Shown here in pieces: positions 18,801 to 33,800 of a stretch of DNA of 64,000 bases. A program made the translations under genes and the position numbers. The stretch is from positions 1,798,001 to 1,862,000 of the forward strand of contig NC_092662.1 of assembly GCF_032118995.1 (NCBI RefSeq), given 5' to 3'. Source of the DNA: Asterias amurensis (taxonomy: Eukaryota; Echinodermata; Asteroidea; Forcipulatida; Asteriidae). The notes below the pieces were generated by a model. It did not search any database. It was given only the letters and a program-made list of their open reading frames with translations, and had not been told where the DNA came from. Position 1 is the stretch's first letter. Every line of letters starts with the position of its first letter.

Positions 18801-21800
18801 TGTTGAAATAATTATTCTTCTGTTAGGAAATGAAGTATCTCTCAGTAAGAATGAATTCTTGATCATCAAAGATTCTTTTCTAAATGAACACGTTAAAATG
18901 TCACTATTTGCACGGAGTGAACTTTGACTTTAAAAACGTTTTTTGTTTGCACTTTTAGATTGATAATAAATTTAAAGTGTTATTTATTTTTTGATATGGT
19001 ATAAATTTGTGGTGTTTGGTTTTGCATTTTGTATTCAGAGTGTTTCTCTGTCTTGTTTTTAAAAGTGCCTTTGGTTTGAGCCTCTTAATCCTTACATACT
19101 GCTTGATAAAGAAGTGAAATTCTAAAAGGGCTATAAATTTCAATACTCTTTGAAGGGAATCACTGTAACTTTCTTCTAGATTTTCTATAAAAAAGTAAAA
19201 GCAACCGCTAGTATTCCTGCCATAAAATATTGGCCTCATTCTATGAGTTGACTAGATATTGCTGTTAAATTCTAAATTTCTGTGATGCTGGAGCCAGTTT
19301 CATATTTCATAAATCGTGTATGCAAATGTTTTCTGTGTAGAATGGAATAGTTCTTAGCACAGTGAACTATTTTATAACAGTTGCTTATAAATCTGTATTA
19401 TTCTCGATCCATTAGCTAAGCAAATGCGCACAATTTGTACTGCGTGTTCTAGTAAGTATACAAGTGACAAAACAATTGGTTACTGGTAAACCAGCTTTAT
19501 AAGACTGGGCCCTGGGCCTGGATGGGCCCAGCTTCATACTAGAGTCAGCTTCATCACAAAAAGTAGCTAAGTGTGACCAGCCAGACTTGTTTCTCTTCAC
19601 TGCCACGCCCTTGTATTTATACAAATTGATTGTTATGTACTAGTACAAGTATAGATAGCATGCGATGTGTTCACATTATTTTACGGCGCCGTCAGCGTCT
19701 AAGATTGTACACACTAGCGCCCTCTTTAGTTTGTTTACGCTTTTCCTTAATTCGCAAATTTCTTCAAGCCTTTAGTTTGCTTTGTGCTTGTTATTAATTT
19801 GCGTAATTTTTTCAGCTGTTGTATTCATGGGATGATACATTCCTAGAATACCAAAATCGTACCTGGGGATAGGCAAAGTGGAGGTAGCTGCAGCCAAACT
19901 CACATTTTGGCACAATTGCGGCCACAAGAAAGATTGCTTCAGAAAATGGTGAAGCATCCTAAATGTATCATGTTTATAACCATAGCTCAGGAGAAAACTC
20001 AAGTAATATCCAACTCATATTTTTGTTGATCACAGGTATGCATATTCATCAGATGGTGACTCCCAAGTGGATGAGACACTGCAACCTTTGACCTTGGATG
20101 ACCTTACAGATGACTTCTTAGATATAGGGTCAAGTGAGGGAAGGTATCAGATCCCACATAGTTCCCGTCTTGAGACTGGCATCATGCAAGGGGCTCATCA
20201 GTTTGATGTTCCTCATCAGGTTCAACCGCACAAAAGAGTACATAATGTAAGTCTAAAATGTAACTGAATTTTGTTTTCGAGAGCAGAGTCAAATGAGAAA
20301 ATGTCTTATCTACTAAATTTGAATAATAAGCTTTTGGTTTATTTGAACTAGCGCCGATGAGAGAATATTCTTATTTGACTTAAATACTTTTGCCACTTTG
20401 AAAACCACGACTTGAGCTCAGTCTCCGTTGTTTTGAAAGATACCTAAGAAAGATTTGTGTTCTCTTGGTTCAAAGAATGGTGCAGTGCAAGGATCCAAGG
20501 CATCCATCCACGATATGGAGAACGAGTCTCTGAGAAAGAAGCTGCAGACACTGAGAGATGAAAACTCAAGCCTCGTCACGAGTAATCACAAATTACTCAC
20601 CGAGTTGGAGAGTACAGAGTATGAGCTACGCACAACTCAAGGCCAGGTAGGCATCATGTTATTAATGTCATTACTCATTTGAAAATGGTTGCTTTAAAAT
20701 TTGAGTAAAAACAACTCTAAAACTCACATCTTATCAAAAGTTACTCATTGAACTGATGAGTAGAGTATGAGACCATTTCAACTCAAAGACATCTTGTTAG
20801 TACCAATGATTGCTATAACCACTCATTTAAAGATATTTTCAATCAGGGAATTCAAAAGTGAAAATGTACTTCACTCAAGTTATTTTGACTACAAAAACTT
20901 ACCGTTCTGCAGAAAGTTCCTTAAAAATGTACAAATTTGTCCATATGTGTTGACGATCAAGCTTGAAAATCTTTAAAAAATTTGGAAAATATTCCCTAGT
21001 ACATGTATGTTGAATGTAACTACAAAAATTTACCGTTTTGCAAAAGTTCCTTAAAAATGTACAAATTTGTCCATATGTGTTGATGATCAAACTTGGAAAT
21101 CTTTTAGAAATTTGAAAAAAGTATTCCCTAATATGTTGAATGTAACTACAAAAACTTACCGTTCTGCAGAAAGTTCCTTAAAAATGTACAAATTTGTCCA
21201 TATGTAATGACGATCAAACTTGAATTTGTTTTTTTTTTAATTTGAAAAATATTCCCTAATATGTTGAATGGAGCTCTAAATATCTCCCTGATTGTTGTAC
21301 ATTAGCTCCCTGGTTACAAGATGCAAATGTTGGCAGTTCAATTGACTTTTGTTAAATGCTGTGATTTTTACTTGACAGCTACAAGTTGTAAGTCATGACC
21401 TGGAAGCTAAGAATGAAGAAGTTCCATCGCTACGGGACAAAGTAGCTCAGTTGGAGTCCAGCATCAAATTGGATGATGAGGCACTAAGGTAAGTTTCTGT
21501 ATGATTAGGGTTTGGTTCGTCTTGAGATTGATTGTCTAGCTAGCGTCATTGTAGAAACTTTGAGAATTTGGGTGTAGGAGTTTTATAAACTGGTCAAGTA
21601 TCTTGCTGAAGGGCACACGTGGAACTGGAACCCACACTCTGCTGATCAGAAAGACCAGAGCTTGAGTTTGGTGCTCTTAAGTGTCAGCCATACCACATCA
21701 CAATTCACAGCACTTGCAAATTTTCCTTTGTATGTGAATGTTTCAATTTCTTTTTAGGACTGCTGACGGGCGCCTGGTTGAACTGGAGTGTGAGATTAAA

Positions 21801-24800
21801 GAGAAGGACTCCCTCCTGAAGCAGTGCCGAGAAGAATCCAAGACCATTAAGGCAGAGTTAACGTATGAAACACAACAGAGAAAAAGGTAAGTGGGAAAGA
21901 GGCTCGCCTCGCCTTGCCTAGTTTTGAATTCCATCCGAGTAATATGCTTGTGGATTTTTGTTCGCAGGACTCTGGACAGTACTGAGTTTACAGTGATTAC
22001 CAACTAATATTATTTTTTATTGTTTCTCCTCTTCTTAGGGCTGAGAATCAGCGAGATGAAGCCATGCAGAATCTTGAAGAACTCAGTGATCAACTTAACG
22101 AGTACAGGTCCAAGACCAAAGAGAAACTTAAAAAGGTGAGTCCGCAACCTGCATACATGTACAGTACTCGCCACCAGATTCTCATACTTACACTACAAAG
22201 CTTTAGTCAACATTGAACTAAACCATCATCATTATGCATTTTATTTTTTATTTTCTTTGGATTTAGACTCAAGATACTGAAGATCATTTACGAGACAGTC
22301 TTCTTCACTGTGATAAAGAGAGGGAGGACTTACTTGAGAAAGCCACCGCTCTAGAAGGAGAGCTTCAAGATGCTAGAGAGGACATGAGGTAAAAGTATTT
22401 CTAGTCAAAGGCCAAGTTTGAAGTGGGATGCAGATTGCACATGTGTATGTTTGGTAAAAAAAAAAAAAAAAAAAAAAAAAGATCTTGTCAATGATAAGGC
22501 ATTGTTCTTTTAACAGGACGCTAAAGGAAGAGTCCATCGTGAGTATGGAGTCCACAACCCAAGACCTACAGTCCACCGTCTCAAGCCTGAACCAGCAGCT
22601 CAGTCACCTCCAGCAGGATCTGGACACCAAGACCAAGGAGAACAGAGACTTAAAGGAGCTGACTGAGCGACAGAATGAGAGACTCAGAGAATGCCAGCGA
22701 GACATAGAGGCCAGTCACACCGAGCTGAAGCGTCTGGAGGAGATGGCACGGAAACTACAGGAGCGAATGGTAAGTCGGAAAGTTACACCCTTAACCCTGT
22801 GTGACGTTATACAATTGTTGCACGCTATGATGGGGTCCATGAGGGCAAATGGCACCCAATGCAAAGCAGAGGGTGCCATTTACCCCTGAGGGTGTAAAAA
22901 CCCATAGACCCTTTCTGGATTAACATGCTGGCGCTCAACTGAGCTATCTAGCCCTATGTTGGCAGTCTCTGTATTTTGTTACTATCTTTGTTTTGGGAGT
23001 TCCAGTCAGAAGCTATCCAATCGTTAACTGCCTGTTGCCAAGGATCACACCAGAATGTTTTTTGAGCTAATGCTAATGTTTGTTTTTGGGGTGTTCCAGA
23101 GAAACTCGGGAGACTCTGCCCTCATTCACTACGACATTCCCCGCCCCGTCCGGACAAGCAGCCCGGCATCAGACCCCGGCCTCATTGCGCACACGGGACG
23201 CAGAAACGCCAGTCCTACGCGGAGCACCCTCTCTGCGGATCAGAGTTACGACACTAGCTGGAATGATGAGGTGGAGCTGGGAGGGTTAGTGGGCGGGGGA
23301 AGCAACCGAGCCCTCGTTGCAGAGTTGAGGTTTGTTCTTAACTAGGGCCCTGAGTTTCGTAACATATTTTGTAAACTTACTTTTTCAATGATTTACCTTT
23401 CCCTTTAAGATGTTTGTATGCTTTGGTTTTGTGTTATTTTAACACATCCAACAGTGCAAGCGCTGATAACAGGATTAGTAAGAAAGCAGAAGAAACAATC
23501 AGTTTTGGAGAAAACTTTTTGAGAAAATTTTGTCACCGACGCCACAAACTGACACGCTAAAACCACTTTTTTTTTTTTTTCACTTCTTTTTGTTTATACC
23601 CGAGGCTTATTTCATTAAGTTTCGATGCTTCAAGATTATTTTACTTTTTTAGTTAGGGTTTCAGGGTTTCATTGTAAAAAAACAAAATATTTCGCCAGTT
23701 GCAAAACACATTTATCCCATCCAAGGGCGTGGCAGCATTTCAGAAACCCTGAGGCTAAGTGGTTTTTGACGCCATTTGTTTTTTCTTCTCTTGAAGGATG
23801 AAGTTAGCAATGAAGGAAGCTGAGAATCACAGATTACAAGCAGCTCGGCAGCGAGACACGGCCGGTGTGTCTTTATCAAGTAGCGGTACAATGGATGGGC
23901 TTAGGTCAGAATTTACCGCCCTCGTCGAAAAAAACAAAATCGGTGAGCGAACAATACCAAGCAGTAAATGAGGACTGTATTGCAGAAACGGTATACCCAA
24001 TCCTTTCAGGATTCAATTTGTGCTCCTTTAAGGAAGGAAAGTGAATCGTTGTTGTTTGATGAAGAAGGAAAGTAAATTATTGTTGTTTGATGAAGTTTGA
24101 TGAACTGTACTCCTGGGTGAAGGGAAGCAAATTATAGTTTCTTGCTGTAATATCAACCAGGTGGGTTGCTCATGTTCAAATCGGACCCTATTTATCATCA
24201 CCCCTAGCATGCTCCAAGTTATACTCCTGGTTGAAGGGAAGCAAATGATTGTCTTGCTGCCTCACAGTAGCGATGTCACCTCTAAGGTCACAAATCAATC
24301 CAGCCACTTACTTGAAAACCCAGTCTCTGGCTTGAGGAGTGGTTTTTGCGACCATAACCAATAACTGTTTTGGTCATTGGCTAGTGACTAACAAATGTCC
24401 AATTCAACTGAAGCAGTTTTTGGTTGCACTAGCGAAAATGCACACCTGGCCATGACACTCAAAGCAAACATCCTGAATTCATATTCCCCCTTTTTTGCAT
24501 CATAAATCACCACCAGGTGACCGTAAGGCCCAGGAGCTAAGTAACATCATCAATCGCCTTGAAGAGGAGAGGACCAGGCACGCCGGGAACCTTGTGCGCC
24601 TGCAGGAGCGTTTGACTGAGCAGGAGGCTCACAGTACGGCCGTGGAGTCCCAACTTGACCATTACAACACCCAGCTGAAGATACTCCATGATGAGATTGA
24701 GAAGAAGGAGAAGCAGGTGTCTACGCTCAAGGCAGAGGTAACAGAAATAATATTATTAAATAAAGGGTCCTTGGTAGTAGAATATAAAGCAGGACAAGTT

Positions 24801-27800
24801 CTCGTAATCTACCGAGCAATTAGATACGCACATGTGTTACCGCAAACCAAATATGGATACCTCACCATGCAATGCCTCAAATCACACACAACTAAAGGAT
24901 CTTCATTACTTTTTATTGGCCTCTCCCAGAAAAAAAAATTACAAATAAAAATCTGTGTGCCGCTTATTTTTCAGAACTGTTTCAAAATACCGTTTGCACA
25001 AAGAAATCCTGACTTGACAAAGGAAAGACAATAAAAGGTTCTCATAAAAGCACTTGGATTTGTTGTTTTTGTAAGCTTTCATCGTGAGTACGCATTCATG
25101 TCAGCCTTCAGACTGACTGCAACAAAATTGAGGACGCTTCAAAGTCGTTCGGGGCAACAACAAAAAAGAAAAGTTGGCATTCATGCACATCTTCCATGGT
25201 AAAAAAAAAAAATACATTAAGCACTAAGAAATTTGGCTGGCCTCTGGCATGGTTGGCACCTTAAAAACCTTTGATACATAGTGCTATATTAGTGGTCTCA
25301 TAATTCAAACCCAGCTCTGCATAGGTGGTAAAATAATGTGTGTTTTCAGACACCCTTCAGATTGAGCACCATATACAAACTGTGTTGTATTAATATTACA
25401 TTCTCTAAAAATATATTTTAGCTTGAGAAGGAGAACGGCTTAGTAGCTCATCTTGAGGAACATCTTGCTGAGAAGACTGCATCTGTTGATGAAGCTACCT
25501 CCCACCTGGCTAATCTAGAACACCAACTCGATGAACAGACCTCGGAGCTCAGGGAACTACAGGTACAGCACAACTAGATCTTGACCCAATTTCATAAAGC
25601 TGTTAAGCAGTAAATCCTGCTCAACAAAATTCTTTGATAAGGAAGAAGTGAGTGGGATACCTGCAGTCACAGCAATGGAAACTGTATATTTGCTAAGCAA
25701 GCGTTTTTTGGGCTTGGATGTAGTTGGTCCCTGTACTTTATTAAAGTTTTCGATCAGTTTTCTCTGAGTACAGTATTAAGTGGCAGGATTGTATACACAA
25801 AAGTAAAAAATATGATATTCTGAGAAAGAAATTGTTTACTGCTGCTGAATATTATACTTGCATCTACTTTTTCTGCCCTTTTTCTAATTATAGGGGTGGA
25901 TTTCACAAAGAGTTAGGACTAGTCTTATCTCGAGTTAGGACCAGTTACTCGTCCAAACTTAAGACTATCAATGCAATTTGTATATCTCCTAGGACTAGTC
26001 CTAAGTAAGGACTAGTCCTAACTCTTTGTGAAATCGACCCCTGGTCCTTTATGCACTGTGCTATTTATACAATGCTTATCCCATTTGGGATGAAGGTGCG
26101 GTCATCACCAATAGCAGAAAAGGGTTCCAGTTACAATAAAAAAATATCCGGAATGAGTTTTGGTAGCACTTGTATCTGAGCAAATATTTACCAAAAGAAG
26201 TGATTTATTGATTGATCGATTCTAATATTTATCCATCGACGGCTTACTTGATATAGTTTATCAAGTAAATTGTTTGATTGATTGATTTAAATAATTATTA
26301 TTGACAACGTCATTGATTGATTAATTGACTGATTGATTGACTGAGTAATAGATGATAATCAATATTCTTTAGAATGTCTTAGAGAGGAAGACGGAGGAGT
26401 TTGAACAGACCAATGATGCATTATCCACAGTGAAGGAGCTTCATGTACAACATTGTCAAGAGATGCAGCAACAGATAGAAAATGTAAGTTATTTTATAAA
26501 CATTTCTCCCCCTTGATTGAAAAAAAAAAAAATTGTCATCAAAAATTTGTGAGAATATATACATCATATTTTGTCTTCTTACCTTGCTTTGTTTTTGTAA
26601 CTGTAAGTTAAACGTTGTCAATAATAATTATTTAAATACATTCAGTTTTGACTTGTGAAATGAATTGTTTATTAGTTAATGTTTTTTATTATTGCTTCAC
26701 GCTCAAAAGAGATTGTCTCTATATGATTTCAGATAATTTAATATTGACTTAATACCATACAACTTGTTTGTCTCTCTCTTAGTACATATACCAAACAACG
26801 GCCTTGACAAATGTTTTTAGTTGTAGGGAATAACAGTTTGAAATACGTTTGTGGTTTTTTTTGCATTTAGCTACTGGAAAACAAAGACACACTGTCAACC
26901 GATCACCTTCAACTCAGCAAGACTGTCGACCAACTGCAAAGTGAGCTTACATCCCAAAAATCACACAGCGAGTTATTGGAAGCAGAACTGGACAAAGTCA
27001 AAACAGTAAGCAAACTGAAACATAAGTACTCTTAAACCTGAAACATAGTGTCTGAGCTGTCCAGGGCGATAATTTGCTGAATTCATGTTCGAATCCTGAC
27101 CTGTTCAGTTATAACACTTGAGTTCTTAAGCAAGGCTTTATCATACTGGATAGTCCATGGCTGCCTCATCCTCAAGTTGTAATCGCGGCGCATTCCTGCA
27201 GTCGCACTGCGCAAGGCACTTTGTCATAAGTGCTTCTCTCCACTCACAAGTACAACTAGGTACTGGCTTGAGCTGGGGAGTAATCAACAAAGGACTGGAG
27301 TTCTATTAAGGGGAATATCAATATATTCTCAGTTGTTTCATGCCAATGAAACCAGGGGTGGATTTCACGATTTCACAAAGAGTTAGGACTACCTAGGAGA
27401 TATATAAATTGCATGGATAGTCCTAAGTTAGGACGAGTTGCTGGTCCTAACTCGAGATAAGACTAGTCCTAATTCTTTGTGAAATCCACCCCCGATGTCA
27501 TAAACACCAGACTTTTTTGCTTAAATCTAAATTCTGCTTACTAAATTCTGCATGGGTAATATCTTCCACAAGCTTTATGAAATTTGTCGCTACCAATTAT
27601 TTACACATCTTGATTCTGATTGCCACATCTCCAAGGAATTGGATGCGGAGGTCAGAGAGCTTAGAGAGAGCAAAGAGAGCCTTGAGATTAAAGCCAACGA
27701 GGATGGTCAGAGAGTCTCTCAGCTGGAAGCAGCTCTGCTCGTCTGTAAGGAAGAGCTGACTGGGTATATTGATAAACTAGATGGAATGAGAGACAGACAT

Positions 27801-30800
27801 GAGAAGGATCTACAGAGTAAGAAGACTGAGGTAGGTGAAGCAGGCTTGGTTTCCTTTTGCAAGGTCAGTCTGGGGCCAATTTCATAGAACTCCTGCACGA
27901 AAATAGCTCGCTTATTTTACACATGTTACTGGAAAAAATTTCTAAAAGTGTAAGATAGTTATGAATAGGTGCCCCAAATGATTTTTTTGGTTAGCAAAGA
28001 ACTTAGTCTTTCAAAAAGGCTTTGCGGATAAAGACATCATTCAACGTGAATTGGTTAATATCCAGGCAGTTAATTGACAACTGATGAAGCTACCCTGGTT
28101 AAATAAGACAAAATAAAAAAATTCATACAAATTACATATTCCAGATGAAGAAGTTGGAGAAGGAGTTGAAGCAGGCTAAGGAGGAGTTGGAGACGGTTGC
28201 AGACCAGGTTCTAGAGTTAGAGCAAGCCTTGAACGAACGACAGCAGATGCTGCAGCAGAGTGCCTCTCGTATGGCTGAGCTAGAAGACAAAGAGGGACAG
28301 TTAGAACACCAGGTCAGGCTCAAAGATACATCACAGTATCCTGTCTGTTTGTACGATAAAACCTGCCCACTTTATACAGCGAAGCTCCAGTGTTTATCAG
28401 AACCCAATAAAAAATGCATTCGACCCTTCTTGCCCCTAAGGTATTTTGCATGGAAGTAATCAAACTGTTCAACTAAATTCAATACAATTTAGCAAATATT
28501 TATTTGTATTGCCCTCACATGTGTCTTGTGTGATTTTCAAATGGCAGTACTGACAACTCATCTTAAGATGACTCGTTTTGCTTTGTGAAATCGGGCCCTC
28601 TACAAATTGTTAAGAGAGGGGATAAAAGATGAAAATCATGGGTTAATTTTCCGGCCATTGAAACACATTGTTCTTATCATAGGTGTCTCATCTTGAGAAA
28701 GGTTTAAATCACATCACTACAGAGGCTGAGAACGATGCTGCAATGATCGAGAAAAAGCTTCATCAAGCATGTATGGATCTTGAAGACAGGACCACCCAGC
28801 TCACAGAAATTACTACAACTCTAAGGTAACTAACACAACTAAAGTGTCAAGAGAAGTGAGGAAAATGAGCATAAAAAAACAAGCTAGGCAATCATTTATA
28901 GCGGCAGAAACATAAAATATTAGACACTTATTGCACAGTTACCATCTTGGTATTTTTGACTCATTCAAATCAATGGCATGAAACTGACACATGAAGGGCA
29001 AAATAGTCAGACACCTTTTGGTACAATGAGACTTAATATTTATGAATGTAATTTCAAACGGGGTACATGCAGAGACGACTGTATCATAGAATATCCACAA
29101 CGAGGCAGGAGATACAAGAAATAACTTCTTTATTTTTGTGTAATAACAGCCAAACACAGTCGGAGCTCGCTGAGGCCAACACACGGTCCGCTGACCTTGA
29201 GCGACAGCTCAGCCAAACTAAGAAAGACTGTGATAACCACGCTAACAAAGCAACCCACCTGGACATCGATCTGAGAGAAGCAAAGCTACAACTCGATCAC
29301 AAAACTGAAAAGGGTAAGATTCAGGAGACCATCCCCCCTAGCACAGATAAGACCAAATTCATAAAGCTGTTAAGCAGAAAATACTGCATATCAAATTTTT
29401 ATGCTAAGCAAAATATTATTGGGGCACCCAGTTGCAACGCTGTAAGCTTAATCAAGGTTTTTCTTTCAGCAAGTTTTTGGGCCTGGGCTAAGGGACAGTG
29501 TTTATGTTATAATTACTTTGAATATCCGCTTAAAAGAGTCAGCTTTAAAGAGTCGGCTTAACAGAGACAGGATAATACTGGTGTTAAAAAACTAAGAAGA
29601 GTTTCACAAAATTATTTATCTTTCAACTTAACAGTAACAGATCTTGAGAAGTCCCTAGCGGAGGCCAGACAGGACAACAAACAACACGGAGAGCGTTTCC
29701 AGGATCTAGACGGCGAGCTTCGCAAAGCGCAGCTTGAGATGCAGACTGCCACCAAGCAGCTGTCTGAACTACAGCGATTGCTGCAACGAAGCCGGACAGA
29801 GACCAAGCAGAAACAGCAGCAGATGCAAGAGCTGAATGAAGAGCTGCGGTGAGAAATTGTGTGACTAGTTATTTATTTATTTATTATTCCATTAGTTGGG
29901 GAGAGACTCAAGATAAGTCTCACACAGAAGTGAGAAAAAAGGGTCTGATTAAGGGTTGTTGAAATTTTTCAGGCTTTTTGATCGATCACAATAACGATAG
30001 AAGCTGAAAACCTGTTGTATTTTAATCATCAGCTTCATCAACGTCATTGTCATCATAGTGCCCTTTTGTCATTAATAATAACAAACAGCATTTATAAGGC
30101 ACATTATGAATCACAGATTCCTCAATGCGACTAACATTAAAAAGATCCAACAATGCAAATAAAAGTAGATACATTGTCACATAATGTCATTGTCATTTCT
30201 CTGTTAACCATCTTCTATGATAATATCACTTTCTTTGCCATCCCTGTTTTGTTTTCATCTCAACTGACATTGTCACGTATTCTTCACGATTGTCATTTTC
30301 ATCCCCACCTATGGTCACTTTAATATTCTTTCCCTTTGTTATTGTCTCCTCTTCTTTAGTCGCTGTCACTATTTATACTCCCTCTTATCTCCCTCGTCAC
30401 TGTCACTCATTAATATTCTCCTTAATCCTCTTTGTCATTGTCATTGTGTACTGAATTTTGTATATTTTGTTCTGCAGACGTAGCCAAGAGGAGTCAAGGA
30501 GTCGGAATCAAGACATTGTTGAGATGGATGAAGCACTGAAGAGCAGTCAACGAGAGCTTCATCAAAGAGCATCACAGGTAGGAGACCAGAAAGGGGGAAA
30601 AATCAGTTGAAAATTTGACAAGACTTCATATAACAGACTTTGAAATAACTAACGGCACCCACAGCAATAGACCGATGCATAAGGCCCCGCCCCATTACGT
30701 ATTGACCAATCACAACCCATTGCGCAACCAAAAGTCAACCCATTGCGTAACCAAAAGTCTGACAAATAAAGTTCCGACATGAGTGTGTGTATGCTTGACG

Positions 30801-33800
30801 CACACGGCAGAGTTGTGCAGAATGGCATTGGAGTGGCTCACGTGTTCTTGCTCACACGTGCACCGTGAGCGGAGCCTAATGGGTCGATCTATTGCTCGAT
30901 GCCCTGCGCTTTTGAGGTGATACCCTCTGCAAGGTTCCAATGCACACTTACACTTTTCTCAGAGAAGTGACCATTACAAGAGGAAAATTGCTTTACCCCT
31001 TCAAGAAAGAAGTTCAAGACCTGGGGCATATTTCATAGAGCTGCTTAAGCAAAAAATTTGCTGAAGCATGAAAATAGCTCTCTTATTTTACACATGTTAC
31101 TGGCCAAAATTTCATGCCATATACATTGCTTGTGACTGGTATTTAGCTGTTGTTTACATAGCATAACAATTGAGTGGAGTCTTGGCCGGTAATCTGATTT
31201 TACTAAGCAAGGATTTTTTTGCTTAAGCAAAATTTTGTGCTTAAGCAGCTCTATGAAATTTGGCCCTGATATTATTGTATTGTTGTTATTGCGATCACAG
31301 GTGAGCCAGCTTGACATGGTGGTGAAGGAGCATCAGAGTGAATCAGAGCAGAAGATTCTTCAGTTGGAGAGCAGCTTGAATAAAACTCAGTATGAGCTGA
31401 AACAATGCTCCAGGCAGGTAGGTTACAATATATGGGATTTGAGGCATTGCATGGTGAGGTATCAATGTAGAATTGGTTTGTGGTAATACTATTGGTATAT
31501 CTACTTGCTGGGTAGGTTATGTTTATTTGAAAACTTGCCTTGCTATATATTCTACCACCTTGGAGTAGATTTTCAGTATTTGAGAGACTAAAGATAACCA
31601 CAAGAAAGTGATTTTACAACATCTGAAAATATCATTTCAAAAGGTTGGTGCGTACATGTACATGATGGGAAGACAAATCCCTAGTTTATATCGCTCCAAA
31701 GGTTTTTTCATTCACAATGTTAACCTCTACCCTCGCAGGTACCCATTTATACCCCTGGGTGAAGAGAAGCAATAATAGTAAAGTATCTTGCTCAAGGACA
31801 CAAGTGTCACGACCGGGATTAGAACCCACACTCCGGTGATTTAGCACCAGAACTTGAATTCGATGCTCTTAACTATTCGGCCATGACACGCTACTATCGA
31901 AAGCTGCTGTAGGTGTCTAACCAAAGGTTTTTATTGCCACAAATTTTAAGAGTGATTATCAAATCTTTTCCTCCTCCCATCTTTTAGATGACTGAGGTAG
32001 ATGATAGATGCCAGGAGCAGCAGGAGACGTTGAAGGAGCGTGCCTTACAGCTGCAGCAATTAGAGCAGGTAGTCGCCAGGCAGAAGAATGAAATCAACCG
32101 CAAGACCATGGAGATTACACAACTCCAGCAGGTTGGTTGCTTGTCTAGAGATTTGTTTCTGCTGTGTCCAATGTTTTCCCTTGGACTGAGCTAAAGTTCG
32201 CTAGTAGACAATATGGTTATCAGATGTTGTTGCAACTATGCAACTGTATCATCAGGGCCGAATTTCATAGAGCTGCTAAGCACAAAACTTTGCTTAGTAT
32301 GAAATTTCTTCCTTGATAAAACAGGACAGAACATACTTTTTGCTTAAGCAGCTTTATGAAATTGGGTCCTGGATATGGCTGCTTATGGTTCTAAGCACAA
32401 AAAAATTATGCTTACCAAAATAATTCTTGTGATAATTTTGTTTTGTTTCTTAGAGGGTAGATGACTTGATGAGACAGTCCAGTAACTACCGAGAGGATGA
32501 GTTGGCTCAGGGCCAGCAGCTACGTCTGGCTAGAGAGCAGATGCAGCGTCACCATGTAGAGCTGACTGAGGCTAGACGGCAGCTGGCACAGGTGCAAAGA
32601 GAAAAGGTATTTGGATTTTGCTGATTAAATTTAAGTCTGTGGTTTGTCAAGTTTTTGATTTGGTTGTCAAGATATGGACAAACCAGGGAGACCGTCAATA
32701 TTGGGCTAGATACCTCAGTTGGTATAGCGCTAGTACGTTAATCCGGCGGTTGGTGGTTTAAATCCTGCTCTAGTCAATTTGTCTTTGCATGCTCAACCCC
32801 AAATCATTTAAAATTTACCCGGTCAGTTTCTCTGTGGTTCTCTGTTTTTGTCCAACTGCAAAACTTGATTAACAATCTCTCCAGCTTTACAACTTTCTTT
32901 TAGGAAGTTGAGTTAGCATCTTATTTTTTAGGAGAGAAAAAGAACCAATTTAGTTTTAATGACAACTTCTAGATTGTGTTTTTTCAAGTTTGTGTCCTTT
33001 TTTCAAAATTTGATTTACAATCTTTATAGTTTTTCAAGCTTCCCCAAGAAGTTGAATTGCATCTAAGGAGGAAAAACCCAATGCAGTTTCAATGATGATT
33101 TCTAGATGAAAAATCTCACCCTCCAGCTTTACAAATGTAGGCCCTGATCGCAACATCTTCTCTTATCTTTACCAGGACCAGCTCGCCAGAGAGTTAGAAG
33201 ACACCCTGAAGCTCTGTCACTCCAAGGATGAAGACCACGCTAGGCTAGCTGAGGAGCATGGTGCCATCATTGCACGCGAGACCGAGACAGAGACCAGGTT
33301 CGGTGCTGAGCTTGAGCGCATACGTGATCTTCAGATGAGGGAACTGGACGAGAAAGAACGCGAGGTATAAACTCATTTCATAAAATTTGTTTGTGTTTAT
33401 AAATACCTTGTAGAATTTGTGCACTCATTGGTAAAAATGTTGACAATATTTAAATTTGCATGAATTGATCTCCTAGTTGACACAGCTACGAGACAGTCAC
33501 TCAGCCCTTCTGGCCTCCAAGAACCAGCTAGAGGCGAGTCACCGTCTGGAGATCAACAGAATCAAGGAGGTTGAGATGAGGAGTAAGCAGGAGGCGGCGT
33601 CGAGCAGGGAGAAGGCAACGGGTCTAGAGAATGAGCTCCTGGCTCGGAAGGAGGTGATTGAAGCCGCCAACGAGGCTATCGTCATCAAGGTGAGAAGGTT
33701 TGAATCCAACTTCAGACCGGAACCTTTAGAGAGTTTCAATCTGGTCCTGAGGAGAGACGAGGGTACTTTGACGATTATGATATGAAGAATACAAATTGTG

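Noticed and set aside
23055-23345. Independent small ORF
   Set aside because: Part of CCDC18 exon 9 plus flanking intron; splice sites and phase fit the gene.
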